Shown here in pieces: positions 8,879 through 18,112 of a DNA stretch of 64,000 nt. The notes under the pieces are model-generated. The model worked only from the letters and a program-made list of their open reading frames with translations. It did not search any database and was not told the origin of the DNA. The position numbers and the translations under genes are program-made. Every line of letters starts with the position of its first letter. Position 1 is the stretch's first letter. This stretch comes from an uncultured Verrucomicrobiota bacterium (GTDB taxonomy: Bacteria > Verrucomicrobiota > Verrucomicrobiia > Opitutales > Opitutaceae), in assembly GCA_913058185.1 (NCBI GenBank), contig CAJXQX010000005.1, positions 1 through 64,000 of the forward strand. Direction: 5' to 3'.

Positions 8879-9226
8879 ATGAAACTGTTGGTCGCGCTGA
8901 TTTTCTCCTCTCTTATCGTCGGCTCCCTGCTGGCTAACCACCACGAGGCCGCGGACACGTATCCTCTCAAAACCTGCGTGGTTTCGGGAGAGGATCTGGG
9001 ATCGATGGGTGATTCCGTCGTCATCTGGCACAAGGTCGACGGTCAACCTGACCGGGAGGTCCGGTTGTGCTGCGAACGCTGCGAGGGCCGCTTCAATTCC
9101 AATCCCGAAAAATATCTCGCGAAGCTGGATACGGCCGTTACCGGAGTCGACGCCTGCTGCGCAGATGGGCAATGCTCCGAAACCAAGCCAAGCGCGAGCG
9201 ATCACTCATCCGGACCCAACCATTGA
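8879..9226 (+). CDS. Small secreted TRASH/YHS-like cysteine protein
   Basis: 115 residues with a signal peptide ending LLANHHEA. The mature part has LKTCVVSGEDLGSMGD and VRLCCERCEGRFNSNPEKYL, the CxxxG...CCxxCxxxFxxxPxKYL arrangement of YHS/TRASH metal-binding domains, then a cysteine/histidine-rich tail (DACCADGQC...DHSSGPNH). It is the first gene of the Cus-type operon, 56 bp before the outer-membrane component. It most likely binds Cu, Ag or a similar thiophilic ion in the periplasm and hands it to the pump or senses it. The metal cannot be told from sequence alone. Confidence 0.75.
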   Translation: MKLLVALIFSSLIVGSLLANHHEAADTYPLKTCVVSGEDLGSMGDSVVIWHKVDGQPDREVRLCCERCEGRFNSNPEKYLAKLDTAVTGVDACCADGQCSETKPSASDHSSGPNH

Positions 9227-9282
9227 ATGCGGCAACATGCTCAACCGACGATTTTCGAGCTCCCCTATTCAAACCCTAAATC

Positions 9283-10593
9283 ATGAGTATATCTCGATCT
9301 CTTCCCTTCCGGGTGTTCATTTTCTTGTTGAGCGCCGCCGCCTCATTGGGGGCATCGAAGTCCGCGATTCAGCCCGAAACGCTGTTAGCTTACCTGACGC
9401 ACGTTCAGGAAGTGAACCCGGATTTGAAGGCATTCGAATCCCGCTACAACGCGGCGCGAGAACGCACGGCCCAAGCCAAAGCGCTACCCGATCCCGTTTT
9501 TCAAATGACGTATTTTGTCGAATCGGTTCAGACCCGGACTGGGCCTCAGGAAAACGTTTTAATGCTCAGCCAGCGTATCCCGTGGTTCGGAAAACGAGAT
9601 CAACGGAGCCTGGGAGCCTCGGCTGAAGCCGAAGCCATCTGGTATGCTTGGCAAAACCGCCAGCTTTCCGTCGCGCTCATCGTTTCGAACCTGTTCTTCG
9701 ACTACGGCTACAATGACCGAGCCATCAAACTCACCATCAAAAACCTCGGGTTACTCGAACAAATCGAGCCAACCGTAGAAGAAAAAATTCGCGCCGGCGG
9801 CGCCCTGAATGCGCTGCTTCGTCTCAAAGTAGAAATTGGTCGCACGGCCGACAAACTCGCATCCTTGCAACAAGATCGCATCGCTATCGCCGCCCGACTC
9901 AACGCGCTGTTGGCCCAGCCGAGCGACACGAACCTTCCCGCCCCGCAATGGACAGTTCCAGCCGCATTACCAACGTGGCAATCCGCCAACCTTGCCCGCG
10001 CGTTGGAGACCAATCATCCGGAGCTAAAGATGATCCAACGCAAAATAGAAAGCGCGGACATCCGTCGAGAGATCGCCCGGCTAGAACGTTATCCCGATCT
10101 CGCGCTGGGGGTTAATTATATTCAAGTCGGAGATCAGACGGTAAATCCGACCACGCCCGATGCGGGTCGTGATCCCTGGGGCGTGACGCTTTCTGTCAGT
10201 CTGCCAATCTGGGGTTCCCGCAACCAAGCTATCCGCGCGGATGCCGATTCCTCCCATCGCGCGATCGCCCAACAGTATGAAGATCGGCTCAATCATTTGC
10301 GAAGCGATCTGAGTTCCAGTCTTGCCCGTCTTGATGACGCCCATCGTCGAATAAAACTCTACGGCGATGAGCTGTTGGGACTCGCTCGCCAGTCTCTCGA
10401 TAACAGTCGGTCGGCTTATGAAAACGGCGGCACCACCCTGCTGGAGGTGATCGATAGCGAGCGCTCGTTGCTCGAGTTGGAACTGCAACACTGGCGCGCG
10501 TCGGCCGACGCCTGGAAACAGCACATCACGGTGCAGACTTTGATCAATCAACCTTTGCTCGGCACATTCGTTGCCACTTCCAATCATGAATAA
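9283..10593 (+). CDS. TolC-family outer-membrane efflux protein (CusC-like)
   Basis: 436 residues with a signal peptide (VFIFLLSAAASLGAS). Two helical repeats of the TolC/OEP type are visible (NPDLKAFESRYNAARERTAQAKALPDP near the start, NHPELKMIQRKIESADIRREIARLERYPDLALGVNY in the second), and the periplasmic ends carry the usual LPDP and YPD turns. It should be the outer-membrane channel of the RND pump encoded next. Its 3' end overlaps the adaptor gene by 8 bp, which implies a single operon and coupled translation. Confidence 0.9.
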   Translation: MSISRSLPFRVFIFLLSAAASLGASKSAIQPETLLAYLTHVQEVNPDLKAFESRYNAARERTAQAKALPDPVFQMTYFVESVQTRTGPQENVLMLSQRIPWFGKRDQRSLGASAEAEAIWYAWQNRQLSVALIVSNLFFDYGYNDRAIKLTIKNLGLLEQIEPTVEEKIRAGGALNALLRLKVEIGRTADKLASLQQDRIAIAARLNALLAQPSDTNLPAPQWTVPAALPTWQSANLARALETNHPELKMIQRKIESADIRREIARLERYPDLALGVNYIQVGDQTVNPTTPDAGRDPWGVTLSVSLPIWGSRNQAIRADADSSHRAIAQQYEDRLNHLRSDLSSSLARLDDAHRRIKLYGDELLGLARQSLDNSRSAYENGGTTLLEVIDSERSLLELELQHWRASADAWKQHITVQTLINQPLLGTFVATSNHE

Positions 10594-12496
10594 AACCACC
10601 GCTTTTGCCGTGGCGGGCGCCTTTATCGTCGGCGTGATTGCGGGCTGGGTATTCAGTCCGTCCCCCTCCGCTCACGATCACGCCTCAACCTCCGCCGTCG
10701 CGCAGGCTGACTCGCCCGATGAACCGTCGATCTGGACTTGCTCCATGCACCCCCAGATCCAACAACCCGGCCCCGGGGCCTGCCCCATCTGCGGCATGGA
10801 TCTAATTCCATTGATCGATGACTCAGACGACAACGAGGGTCCGCGCACGCTCAGTATGAGTGAGAGTTCCCGCGCGCTCGCCGACATCACGACAACGGTG
10901 GTCGAACGTCGGCTGCCTATCGCAGAAGTGCACCTCGTGGGCAAACTCGACTACGACGAAACGCGACTGCGCTCCCTCACGGCCCGATTCCCCGCGCGGA
11001 TCGATGAGCTCTTTGTCAATTTCACCGGCGTCCCCGTAAAAGCCCGCGATCATTTGGCTCGTATCTACAGTCCCGAACTCCTCACCGCTCAGCAGGAGTT
11101 ACTCACCGCCCACGCCGCCGATCCCGACAGCATCTTCACCCGGATTGCTCGAGAAAAATTGCGCCTCTGGGATCTATTGCCCGCCCAAATTGATGCTCTT
11201 ATCGCCAATAATACCCCCGGGGAGGAATTCGAGTTACGGGCCCCACTCGGCGGTGTGGTCATCACCAAAAACGTCAAAGAAGGTGACTACGTCAAAACGG
11301 GCGAACCCCTCTTTCGTATCGCTGATCTGAGTGTGCTCTGGCTGCATCTTGACGCCTTCGAATCGAACCTCGCTTGGCTGCGTTTCGGCCAGGAAGTTTC
11401 GTTCAGAGTCGAGGCCTACCCCGGCGAGGTATTTCGCGGCAAAATCGCCTTTATTGCTCCGGAAGTTGATCGACGCACCCGCACGACAGCAATCCGAGTC
11501 AATGTGCCCAATCCGGATGGGCGGCTGAAGCCCGGCATGTTTGCCACCGGCCGAGTTGAGGCTCTTCTCACCGGCAACGGCGATGTCGCGGTGCCCGAAC
11601 TCGCGGGGAAATGGATCAGCCCCATGCATCCGGAAGTCGTTATGGATGGTCCCGGCCAATGCACCGTCTGCGGCATGGATCTCGTCCCGGCAGCCGAGAT
11701 GGGCTACGCGAAACCCGGTGACGAGGAAGCGCCTCTACTGGTGCCCGCGTCCGCGGTTCTGCGCACGGGGCGTCGGGCGGTGGTTTACGTGGCGCTGCCC
11801 GACCGTGATCGCCCGACCTTTGAAGGTCGCGAAATCGTGCTCGGCCCCAAGGCAGGGCAAGTCTACATTGTGCGATCCGGTCTCACCGAAGGCGAACGCG
11901 TGGTCACCCACGGTGCTTTCAAAATCGACAGCGCGCTGCAGATCCTAGCCAAGCCGAGTATGATGAACCCCGAGGGGGGCGGACCCGTTCCCGGGCATAA
12001 TCACGGAGGCGTCACCGCAACGGTAACCACTCCTGCCGGTGGATCGGGATCCGACTCACTGATGTTGGCGCCCGATCTTGCGGCCCAAGTCATGCCCGCC
12101 TACTTCGACCTGCACGCCGCCTTGGCGGCGGACAATCTACCCGCCGCGCGTGAGGCTCTCAGCGCGATGATGCAGGTAACCGGACATCAAGGTGCGTTGC
12201 CCGACCTCATCCACCCCTTGCTCGCCGCAGACGATTTGGACAACATCCGTCGTCCTCATTTCGAAACGATCTCGAACGCGCTGATAGCCGCCGTGCGCGC
12301 CGACCCAACCGCGTTCACCGGCGATGTCGTGCTGATGCACTGTCCGATGGTTTATGAAGATCGCGGGGCCGACTGGCTTCAATCGGACGAAACCCTGCTA
12401 AATCCTTACTTCGGCGCCATGATGCTGACGTGCGGAAACATGCGCGAGAACCTCACCGCAACCGACGAGTCCGACCATTCCGGCCATGCCCACTGA
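10586..12496 (+). CDS. CusB-like membrane-fusion protein with two metal-binding motifs and a DUF3347 tail
   Basis: 636 residues from ATG 10586; an in-frame TTG 15 bp upstream is less likely. An N-terminal membrane anchor (FAVAGAFIVGVIAGWVF) is followed by a heavy-metal-binding domain at about 50-76 (CSMHPQI...CPICGMDL), then the hairpin, lipoyl and beta-barrel regions of a periplasmic adaptor (FELRAPLGGVVITKNVKEGD). A second motif at about 343-370 reads WISPMHPEV...CTVCGMDLVP, in which the first cysteine is replaced by serine. The last 140 residues are a DUF3347 domain (VLMHCPMVYEDRGADWLQ, LLNPYFGAMMLTCG). It links pump to channel and binds Cu or Ag. The gene overlaps both neighbours. Confidence 0.92.
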   Translation: MNKTTAFAVAGAFIVGVIAGWVFSPSPSAHDHASTSAVAQADSPDEPSIWTCSMHPQIQQPGPGACPICGMDLIPLIDDSDDNEGPRTLSMSESSRALADITTTVVERRLPIAEVHLVGKLDYDETRLRSLTARFPARIDELFVNFTGVPVKARDHLARIYSPELLTAQQELLTAHAADPDSIFTRIAREKLRLWDLLPAQIDALIANNTPGEEFELRAPLGGVVITKNVKEGDYVKTGEPLFRIADLSVLWLHLDAFESNLAWLRFGQEVSFRVEAYPGEVFRGKIAFIAPEVDRRTRTTAIRVNVPNPDGRLKPGMFATGRVEALLTGNGDVAVPELAGKWISPMHPEVVMDGPGQCTVCGMDLVPAAEMGYAKPGDEEAPLLVPASAVLRTGRRAVVYVALPDRDRPTFEGREIVLGPKAGQVYIVRSGLTEGERVVTHGAFKIDSALQILAKPSMMNPEGGGPVPGHNHGGVTATVTTPAGGSGSDSLMLAPDLAAQVMPAYFDLHAALAADNLPAAREALSAMMQVTGHQGALPDLIHPLLAADDLDNIRRPHFETISNALIAAVRADPTAFTGDVVLMHCPMVYEDRGADWLQSDETLLNPYFGAMMLTCGNMRENLTATDESDHSGHAH

Positions 12497-15400
12497 TCCT
12501 AGTCCCAACCCGATCAATCGGCTCATCCGGTTTTGCCTGGAGAATAAGCTGGTCGTTGTTCTCTTCACCGGACTGCTGATTTTATGGGGCGTGATGGTCG
12601 CGCCGTTCGACTGGGAGATCGAAGCGATTCCGCGTGATCCTGTGCCGGTCGACGCCATCCCCGATATCGGGGAAAATCAACAGATCGTATTCACTCAATG
12701 GATGGGCCGTTCGCCGCAAGATATTGAGGACCAGATCACCTATCCGCTCACCACCGCGTTGCTCGGACTCCCGCAGGTCAAAACCGTGCGCAGTTACTCG
12801 ATGTTTGGGTTTTCTTCGATCTACATCATTTTCAAGGAAGAAGCGGAGTTCTATTGGTCGCGCAGTCGGATCCTCGAAAAACTCAACAGTCTGCCCTCCG
12901 GAACCCTGCCCGTTGGCGCGGTGCCACAACTCGGTCCTGATGCGACCGCCCTGGGTCAAGTTTTCTGGTATACACTGGAAGCCGTGAATTCCGCAGGCGC
13001 TCCCGCCGGGGGATGGGACCCACAAGAGCTGCGCAGCACCCAAGACTGGTATGTGCGTTACGCACTACAAGGGGTAGACGGCGTGGCTGAAGTCGCGTCC
13101 ATCGGCGGCTTCGTGAAGGAATACCAGATCGATGTCGATCCGGACGCGTTGCGCACCTACGACATACCCCTACACGAAGTCTTCAATGCGGTGCGCGGTA
13201 GCAATCTGGATGTGGGGGCCCGCACCATCGAAATCAATGCTGTTGAATACGTGATCCGCGGACTCGGTTTCATCCAAAACCTCGATGACTTGCGCAAGAC
13301 GGTGATCACGTCGCGCGACAATGTGCCGATCACGTTGGGACAAATCGCTGAGATCGAGTTCGGCCCCGCGCTACGGCGCGGAGCGCTCGACAAAGCCGGA
13401 GCCGAAGCGGTGGGTGGAGTCGTGGTCACTCGCTATGGCGAGAACCCGCTGGCTGTCATTAAACGCGTGAAGGAAAAGATCGCCGAAATCTCTCCAGGTC
13501 TGCCCAAGAAGACCCTCGCCGACGGCACGATTAGCCAAGTCCAGATTGTTCCCTTCTATGATCGCACCCAGCTGATCAATGAAACCCTCGGCACCCTCGA
13601 GGATGCGGTGCGCCAACAGATTCTCGTCACCATCATTGTGGTCGTGATCATGCTGCTACACCTGCGTAGCGCCGCATTGATCTCTGGGGTTCTCCCCCTC
13701 GCCGTATTGTTCGCGTTCATCGGCATGAAGGTTTTTGGCGTCGATGCCAACGTGGTCGCGCTTTCGGGAATCGCCATCGCCATCGGCACGATCGTCGACA
13801 TGGGCGTCGTGCTGATCGAAAACATACTCAAACACTTGGACAATGCGCCCCCGGACGAGAGTCGTCTGGAGGTTGTTTACCGCGCCTGTTCAGAAGTTTC
13901 TGGTGCGGTCGTCACCGCGGTGCTCACCACCGTAATCAGCTTCCTGCCGGTCTTCACGATGGAAGCGGCAGAAGGAAAACTCTTTCGCCCCCTAGCTTAC
14001 ACCAAGACCTTCGCGTTAGTCGGCTCAATCGTCGTCGCGCTCACCGTGATCCCGCCGCTGGCCCACTGGTTGATTGCCGGAAAGTTCCGCGCGCAATGGT
14101 CGAAGCTAGGTCTCTGGGCCGGTATCGCTGCTGCCGGATTAATCAGTCCCTTCGTGATCGCTTGGTTTCCAGGTTGGTTGGGCGCTGTGCTGGTAGGTGC
14201 CGCAGCTTTGCACCTTTTCGGCGACCGGTTATCTCCGCTCGCCCGCCGCAGTATCTTGGTGAGTTTCAATTTCTCGGTTGCCGTCCTGGTCGCGTTCTGG
14301 CTGGCGGCCGACTGGAAACCACTTGGTCCGGAGTTACAGGTCCATAACATCATTTTCGTTTTGATCACCGTCGGAGGATTGCTCGGGGTTTTCTGGTTGG
14401 TCATCAAATTCTACGCGCGGTTGCTCGCGTTCTTTCTGCGCATCAAATTGCTCTTCCTTGCGGGCAGCGCCCTGATCGTGATATTCGGCTTCGCCGCCTG
14501 GCTGGGCTGGGGCAAGGTGTTCAGCTGGCTACCTGAATTTGTGCAGAAATCGGACACTTATGTGGCGATGGATCACGCCATGCCCGGCTTGGGCAAAGAG
14601 TTCATGCCGTCACTCGACGAAGGCTCCTACCTATTGATGCCGACCACCATGCCTCACGCGTCTATTGGCGAGGCCATGGATGTGCTGCGCAAGCAGGACA
14701 TGGCGATCAATGCCATCCCCGAAGTCGAATTGGCGGTTGGTAAACTCGGTCGCGCCGAGACTCCCCTGGACCCTGCTCCCATTTCGATGATCGAAACGAT
14801 CATCACCTACAAATCGGAGTTTATTACCGATAAAGGCGGCCACATTCTCACCTTCAGATACGACCGAAAAAATAAGAATTTCTTCCGCGACGAAGCCGAT
14901 GAATTGATTCCCGACGAAGACGGTCGTCCGTTCCGGCAATGGCGAGACGAGATTAAGAGTCCCGACGATATTTGGGACGAGATAATTGCCGCCGCCCGCA
15001 TCCCCGGCACCACCTCCGCCCCCAAGCTTCAGCCCATTGCCGCCCGCATCGTCATGCTGCAAAGTGGCATGCGCGCTCCCATGGGATTGAAAGTCTACGG
15101 TCCTGATCTAGAGACGCTCGAAAAGGTCGCCCTCGATATCGAACGTCTGCTCAAGCAAGTGCCTGCGATCAAAGCTGAAGCCGTGCTCGCTGACCGCATC
15201 GTAGGTAAGCCCTATCTGGAAATTGACATCAATCGCGACGCCATCGCTCGCTACGGCGTGAAGATCAAGATGGTCCAGGATGTGATCGAAGTCGCCATTG
15301 GCGGTAAGACGATCACTCAGACTGTCGAAGGCCGCGAACGCTATCCCGTCCGCGTGCGCTACCAACGCGAACTGCGCGACACGATTGAATCGATCGAAGA

Positions 15401-16283
15401 GATTTTGGTCGCCACGCCCGATGGAGCGCAAATCCCACTACGCGAGCTCGCTACCATCAACTACACGCGCGGTCCTCAAGTGATCAAAAGCGAAGATACT
15501 TTTCTGGTGGGCTATGTGATTTTTGATAAACGTGACGGCTACGCCGAAGTCGAAGTCGTGGAGCAAGCCCAAGCACTGCTCCAGGACCGCATCGATTCCG
15601 GCGAACTCAATATTCCAGCGGGTGTAAGCTATAAATTCACCGGCAGTTACGAGAACCAAGTGCGGGCTGAGAAACGTCTGAGCATCGTGCTACCGATCGC
15701 ACTTTTTGCGATTTGGTTGATCCTCTATTTTCAATTCAAACGTATCGCCACCACGTTACTCGTTTTCTCCGGCATCCTGTTCGCATGGTCCGGAGGTTTC
15801 ATAATGCTGTGGCTTTACGGACAACCGTGGTTCCTCGATTTCAGTTTATTTGGGCACAATCTACGCGACCTGTTTCAGATGGGCACCATCAACCTGAGCG
15901 TCGCGGTTTGGGTCGGCTTTCTCGCCCTGTTCGGCATCGCCACCGATAACGGCGTGATCGTCTGCACCTACCTGCAACAGATTTTCCGAGACCAACAGCC
16001 GCAGACCATCGAGTCCATTCGGGCCGCCACCATCGCAGCAGGCTATCGCCGCGTGCGGCCAGCCATGATGACGAGTGCCACGACCATTCTCGCCCTCTTG
16101 CCGGTGCTCACTTCGGTCGGCCGTGGTTCCGATATCATGGTGCCCATGGCGATCCCCTCCTTCGGCGGCATGTTACTCGCCATCATCACCATCTTCGTCG
16201 TGCCCGTGCTTTACTGCGGCATCGAAGAAACCCGCCTCGTTTTCCAGTCGAAATTCAATCCACAAACCAAACTAAAATCTTAA
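12486..16283 (+). CDS. CusA/CzcA-type heavy-metal RND efflux pump
   Basis: 1265 residues, longer than the roughly 1045 of E. coli CusA. N-terminal features are typical (VDAIPDIGENQQIVFTQWMGRSPQDIEDQITYP spans the start of the porter domain). Transmembrane blocks include GIAIAIGTIVDMGVVLIEN and GFLALFGIATDNGVIV, which hold the proton-relay acids. The extra length comes from added hydrophobic segments near 540-660 and an acidic insert near 785-835 (YDRKNKNFFRDEADELIPDE). Methionines at LLMPTTMPHAS and RIVMLQSGM fall where Cu(I)/Ag(I) pumps place theirs. This favours monovalent copper or silver, but Zn/Co is not excluded. It starts 11 bp inside the adaptor gene. Confidence 0.93.
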   Translation: MPTDPSPNPINRLIRFCLENKLVVVLFTGLLILWGVMVAPFDWEIEAIPRDPVPVDAIPDIGENQQIVFTQWMGRSPQDIEDQITYPLTTALLGLPQVKTVRSYSMFGFSSIYIIFKEEAEFYWSRSRILEKLNSLPSGTLPVGAVPQLGPDATALGQVFWYTLEAVNSAGAPAGGWDPQELRSTQDWYVRYALQGVDGVAEVASIGGFVKEYQIDVDPDALRTYDIPLHEVFNAVRGSNLDVGARTIEINAVEYVIRGLGFIQNLDDLRKTVITSRDNVPITLGQIAEIEFGPALRRGALDKAGAEAVGGVVVTRYGENPLAVIKRVKEKIAEISPGLPKKTLADGTISQVQIVPFYDRTQLINETLGTLEDAVRQQILVTIIVVVIMLLHLRSAALISGVLPLAVLFAFIGMKVFGVDANVVALSGIAIAIGTIVDMGVVLIENILKHLDNAPPDESRLEVVYRACSEVSGAVVTAVLTTVISFLPVFTMEAAEGKLFRPLAYTKTFALVGSIVVALTVIPPLAHWLIAGKFRAQWSKLGLWAGIAAAGLISPFVIAWFPGWLGAVLVGAAALHLFGDRLSPLARRSILVSFNFSVAVLVAFWLAADWKPLGPELQVHNIIFVLITVGGLLGVFWLVIKFYARLLAFFLRIKLLFLAGSALIVIFGFAAWLGWGKVFSWLPEFVQKSDTYVAMDHAMPGLGKEFMPSLDEGSYLLMPTTMPHASIGEAMDVLRKQDMAINAIPEVELAVGKLGRAETPLDPAPISMIETIITYKSEFITDKGGHILTFRYDRKNKNFFRDEADELIPDEDGRPFRQWRDEIKSPDDIWDEIIAAARIPGTTSAPKLQPIAARIVMLQSGMRAPMGLKVYGPDLETLEKVALDIERLLKQVPAIKAEAVLADRIVGKPYLEIDINRDAIARYGVKIKMVQDVIEVAIGGKTITQTVEGRERYPVRVRYQRELRDTIESIEEILVATPDGAQIPLRELATINYTRGPQVIKSEDTFLVGYVIFDKRDGYAEVEVVEQAQALLQDRIDSGELNIPAGVSYKFTGSYENQVRAEKRLSIVLPIALFAIWLILYFQFKRIATTLLVFSGILFAWSGGFIMLWLYGQPWFLDFSLFGHNLRDLFQMGTINLSVAVWVGFLALFGIATDNGVIVCTYLQQIFRDQQPQTIESIRAATIAAGYRRVRPAMMTSATTILALLPVLTSVGRGSDIMVPMAIPSFGGMLLAIITIFVVPVLYCGIEETRLVFQSKFNPQTKLKS

Positions 16284-16284
16284 A

Positions 16285-16824
16285 ATGAAAAACTACATCA
16301 AACCTCTCGCCGTCGGGATAATCGGTCTTCTCTCCATCGCCACGGTGGCCTCGGCCCACGGTGACGAATTCAAACCCGCGTTTGTCGACAGCCTTGTGCC
16401 CAACTATCTCGCGACGCAAACGGCATTGGCCGGGGATGATCTTGGGGGCGCGAAAAAGGCAGCAGGCGAGCTTGTCGCGACCGCAAAAAATGGTCCTAGT
16501 TTTCCCGCCTTCACGGCACCTGCTTCAGCAATCGCTCAAGCCGAGAATATCAAATCAGCCCGAGCGAATTTCCTCACCGTTTCCATGGAAATGCAGGACC
16601 TCGTCGATCACGTCGGCACAACGGGAGAACATAGTTTATATGAGGCGCACTGCCCCATGGCCTTCGGCGGCAAGGGCGGTTCCTGGCTGCAAGGCGACCA
16701 AAACGTGCTAAATCCCTATTTCGGCTCCTTGATGCTCCACTGCGGCAGTATCAAAGGCATTATAGCCGGCGCATCGAAAACAAACGCTAGTCCAGGCGGC
16801 GACCACTCGGGTCAAAACCACTAA
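16285..16824 (+). CDS. Secreted DUF3347 protein
   Basis: 179 residues with a signal peptide (IIGLLSIATVASAHG). The mature protein is a single DUF3347 domain: a helical first half (YLATQTALAGDDLGGAKKAAG) and a conserved end with HCPMAFGGKGGSWLQGDQ and VLNPYFGSLMLHCGSIKG. It is clearly homologous to the C-terminal domain of the adaptor encoded in the same operon. The CPM...C and His residues suggest Cu binding in the periplasm. It starts one base after the pump stop, so it belongs to the operon. The role as a metal-delivery partner is inferred. Confidence 0.85.
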   Translation: MKNYIKPLAVGIIGLLSIATVASAHGDEFKPAFVDSLVPNYLATQTALAGDDLGGAKKAAGELVATAKNGPSFPAFTAPASAIAQAENIKSARANFLTVSMEMQDLVDHVGTTGEHSLYEAHCPMAFGGKGGSWLQGDQNVLNPYFGSLMLHCGSIKGIIAGASKTNASPGGDHSGQNH

Positions 16825-16847
16825 GGGCAAAACACCCAACGTCGGGG

Positions 16848-18041
16848 CTATAAAACGACCTGACCAACTACGGCCCCCACGCCCACCAAGGCCCAGACCG
16901 GGAATTTGGTGAACTTGAGCGCGGCAAAGGCGATCGCGGCGAAAACCAAACGCAAGGGCTCGGTCAAAGCGTGAATGCCAATAGGATTCACTAATGCGGC
17001 GGCAAGGAGGCCGACGACGATTGCATTGGCGCCAAGCAGAGCGGCTTGCGCGGCAGGCATGGCGCGCAATCGGTCCCAGTAAGGCATCAATCCGAGAATC
17101 AGTAGTAGCGAGGGCACATAGGTGGCAACCAAAGCGAGCACGCCACCGCCTACCCCGCCTGGACCGATACTAACCGAAGATCCTAAAAAAGCGGTGAATG
17201 CGAAAAGCGGGCCAGGTAGAGCCTGAGCCGCGCCGTAACCCGCCAAAAAAACATCTTGAGTGATCCAATCACGGCCAACGGTGAATGCATCGAGGAGCGG
17301 TAAAACCACGTGCCCTCCTCCAAATACTAACGAACCTGCCCGGTAAAATCCGTCGATGATCGCGATGGTTTCACCACCGCCTAAGGCTAGCAATGGCAGC
17401 CCAATTAGACCCGCAAAAAATAGCGCCAGCCAGAGTAGTCCACTTTTTGGAGATTTACCCTGGGTGATCGGGGCGGGATCACCGACGGAGTCTCGAAACC
17501 AGAACCGGCCGACCAACGCGCCGAGTAAAATCACCACAACCTGTCCCCCCACGCTATAGGAAGTCAGGAGCCATCCGCAGGTGAAGGCAGCCATCAATTG
17601 GCGCTGCCAATCCGGACAGAGTTTAACCGCCATACCCCATAGGGCGTGAGCCACGACGGCGACGGCCACGAGTTTTAGACCCACCACCCAACCGGCAGAT
17701 TCGAGCGAACCCAGGGAACTCAATCCCAAGGCAAACCCGATCATCAATGCTGCAGACGGCAAAGTGAATCCTAACCACGCCGCCGCTCCGCCCCAAAAGC
17801 CGGCCTGTCGCAACCCGAGGGCGTAGCCCACCTGACTACTCGCGGGACCGGGAAGGAACTGACAGAGCGCTACGAGGTCCGCATATTCAGCATCAGATAA
17901 CCAACGCCGCCGTTCCACAAACTCCTCCCGGAAATAGCCCAAGTGAGCGACGGGGCCGCCAAAACAAACGCAACCCAGTCGTAGGAAGATAAAGAGCACG
18001 TCGATGGGGCGGTTGAAAGCGGTTGGTGGCACGGTCTTCAT
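16848..18041 (-). CDS. chrA: Chromate transporter, CHR family (two-domain)
   Basis: 397 residues, the usual length of bidomain ChrA. The N-terminal half has RLGCVCFGGPVAHLGYF and ALCQFLPGPASSQVGYALG; the C-terminal half has GSLVFGGGHVVLPLLD and GYGAAQALPGPLFAF, the paired FGG and PGP signatures of the family. Ten or more hydrophobic segments are predicted. ChrA expels chromate by a proton- or sulfate-linked mechanism. It faces the Cus operon tail to tail, extending the metal-resistance block, and is divergent from the lipoprotein gene at 18113. Confidence 0.93.
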   Translation of the reverse strand: MKTVPPTAFNRPIDVLFIFLRLGCVCFGGPVAHLGYFREEFVERRRWLSDAEYADLVALCQFLPGPASSQVGYALGLRQAGFWGGAAAWLGFTLPSAALMIGFALGLSSLGSLESAGWVVGLKLVAVAVVAHALWGMAVKLCPDWQRQLMAAFTCGWLLTSYSVGGQVVVILLGALVGRFWFRDSVGDPAPITQGKSPKSGLLWLALFFAGLIGLPLLALGGGETIAIIDGFYRAGSLVFGGGHVVLPLLDAFTVGRDWITQDVFLAGYGAAQALPGPLFAFTAFLGSSVSIGPGGVGGGVLALVATYVPSLLLILGLMPYWDRLRAMPAAQAALLGANAIVVGLLAAALVNPIGIHALTEPLRLVFAAIAFAALKFTKFPVWALVGVGAVVGQVVL

Positions 18042-18112
18042 TTTTTAGGAATTCACGCCGATTTTGCAATTCGGTCTGGGAACAATCCGCACATTTTTCC
18101 ATCCTACCATCT

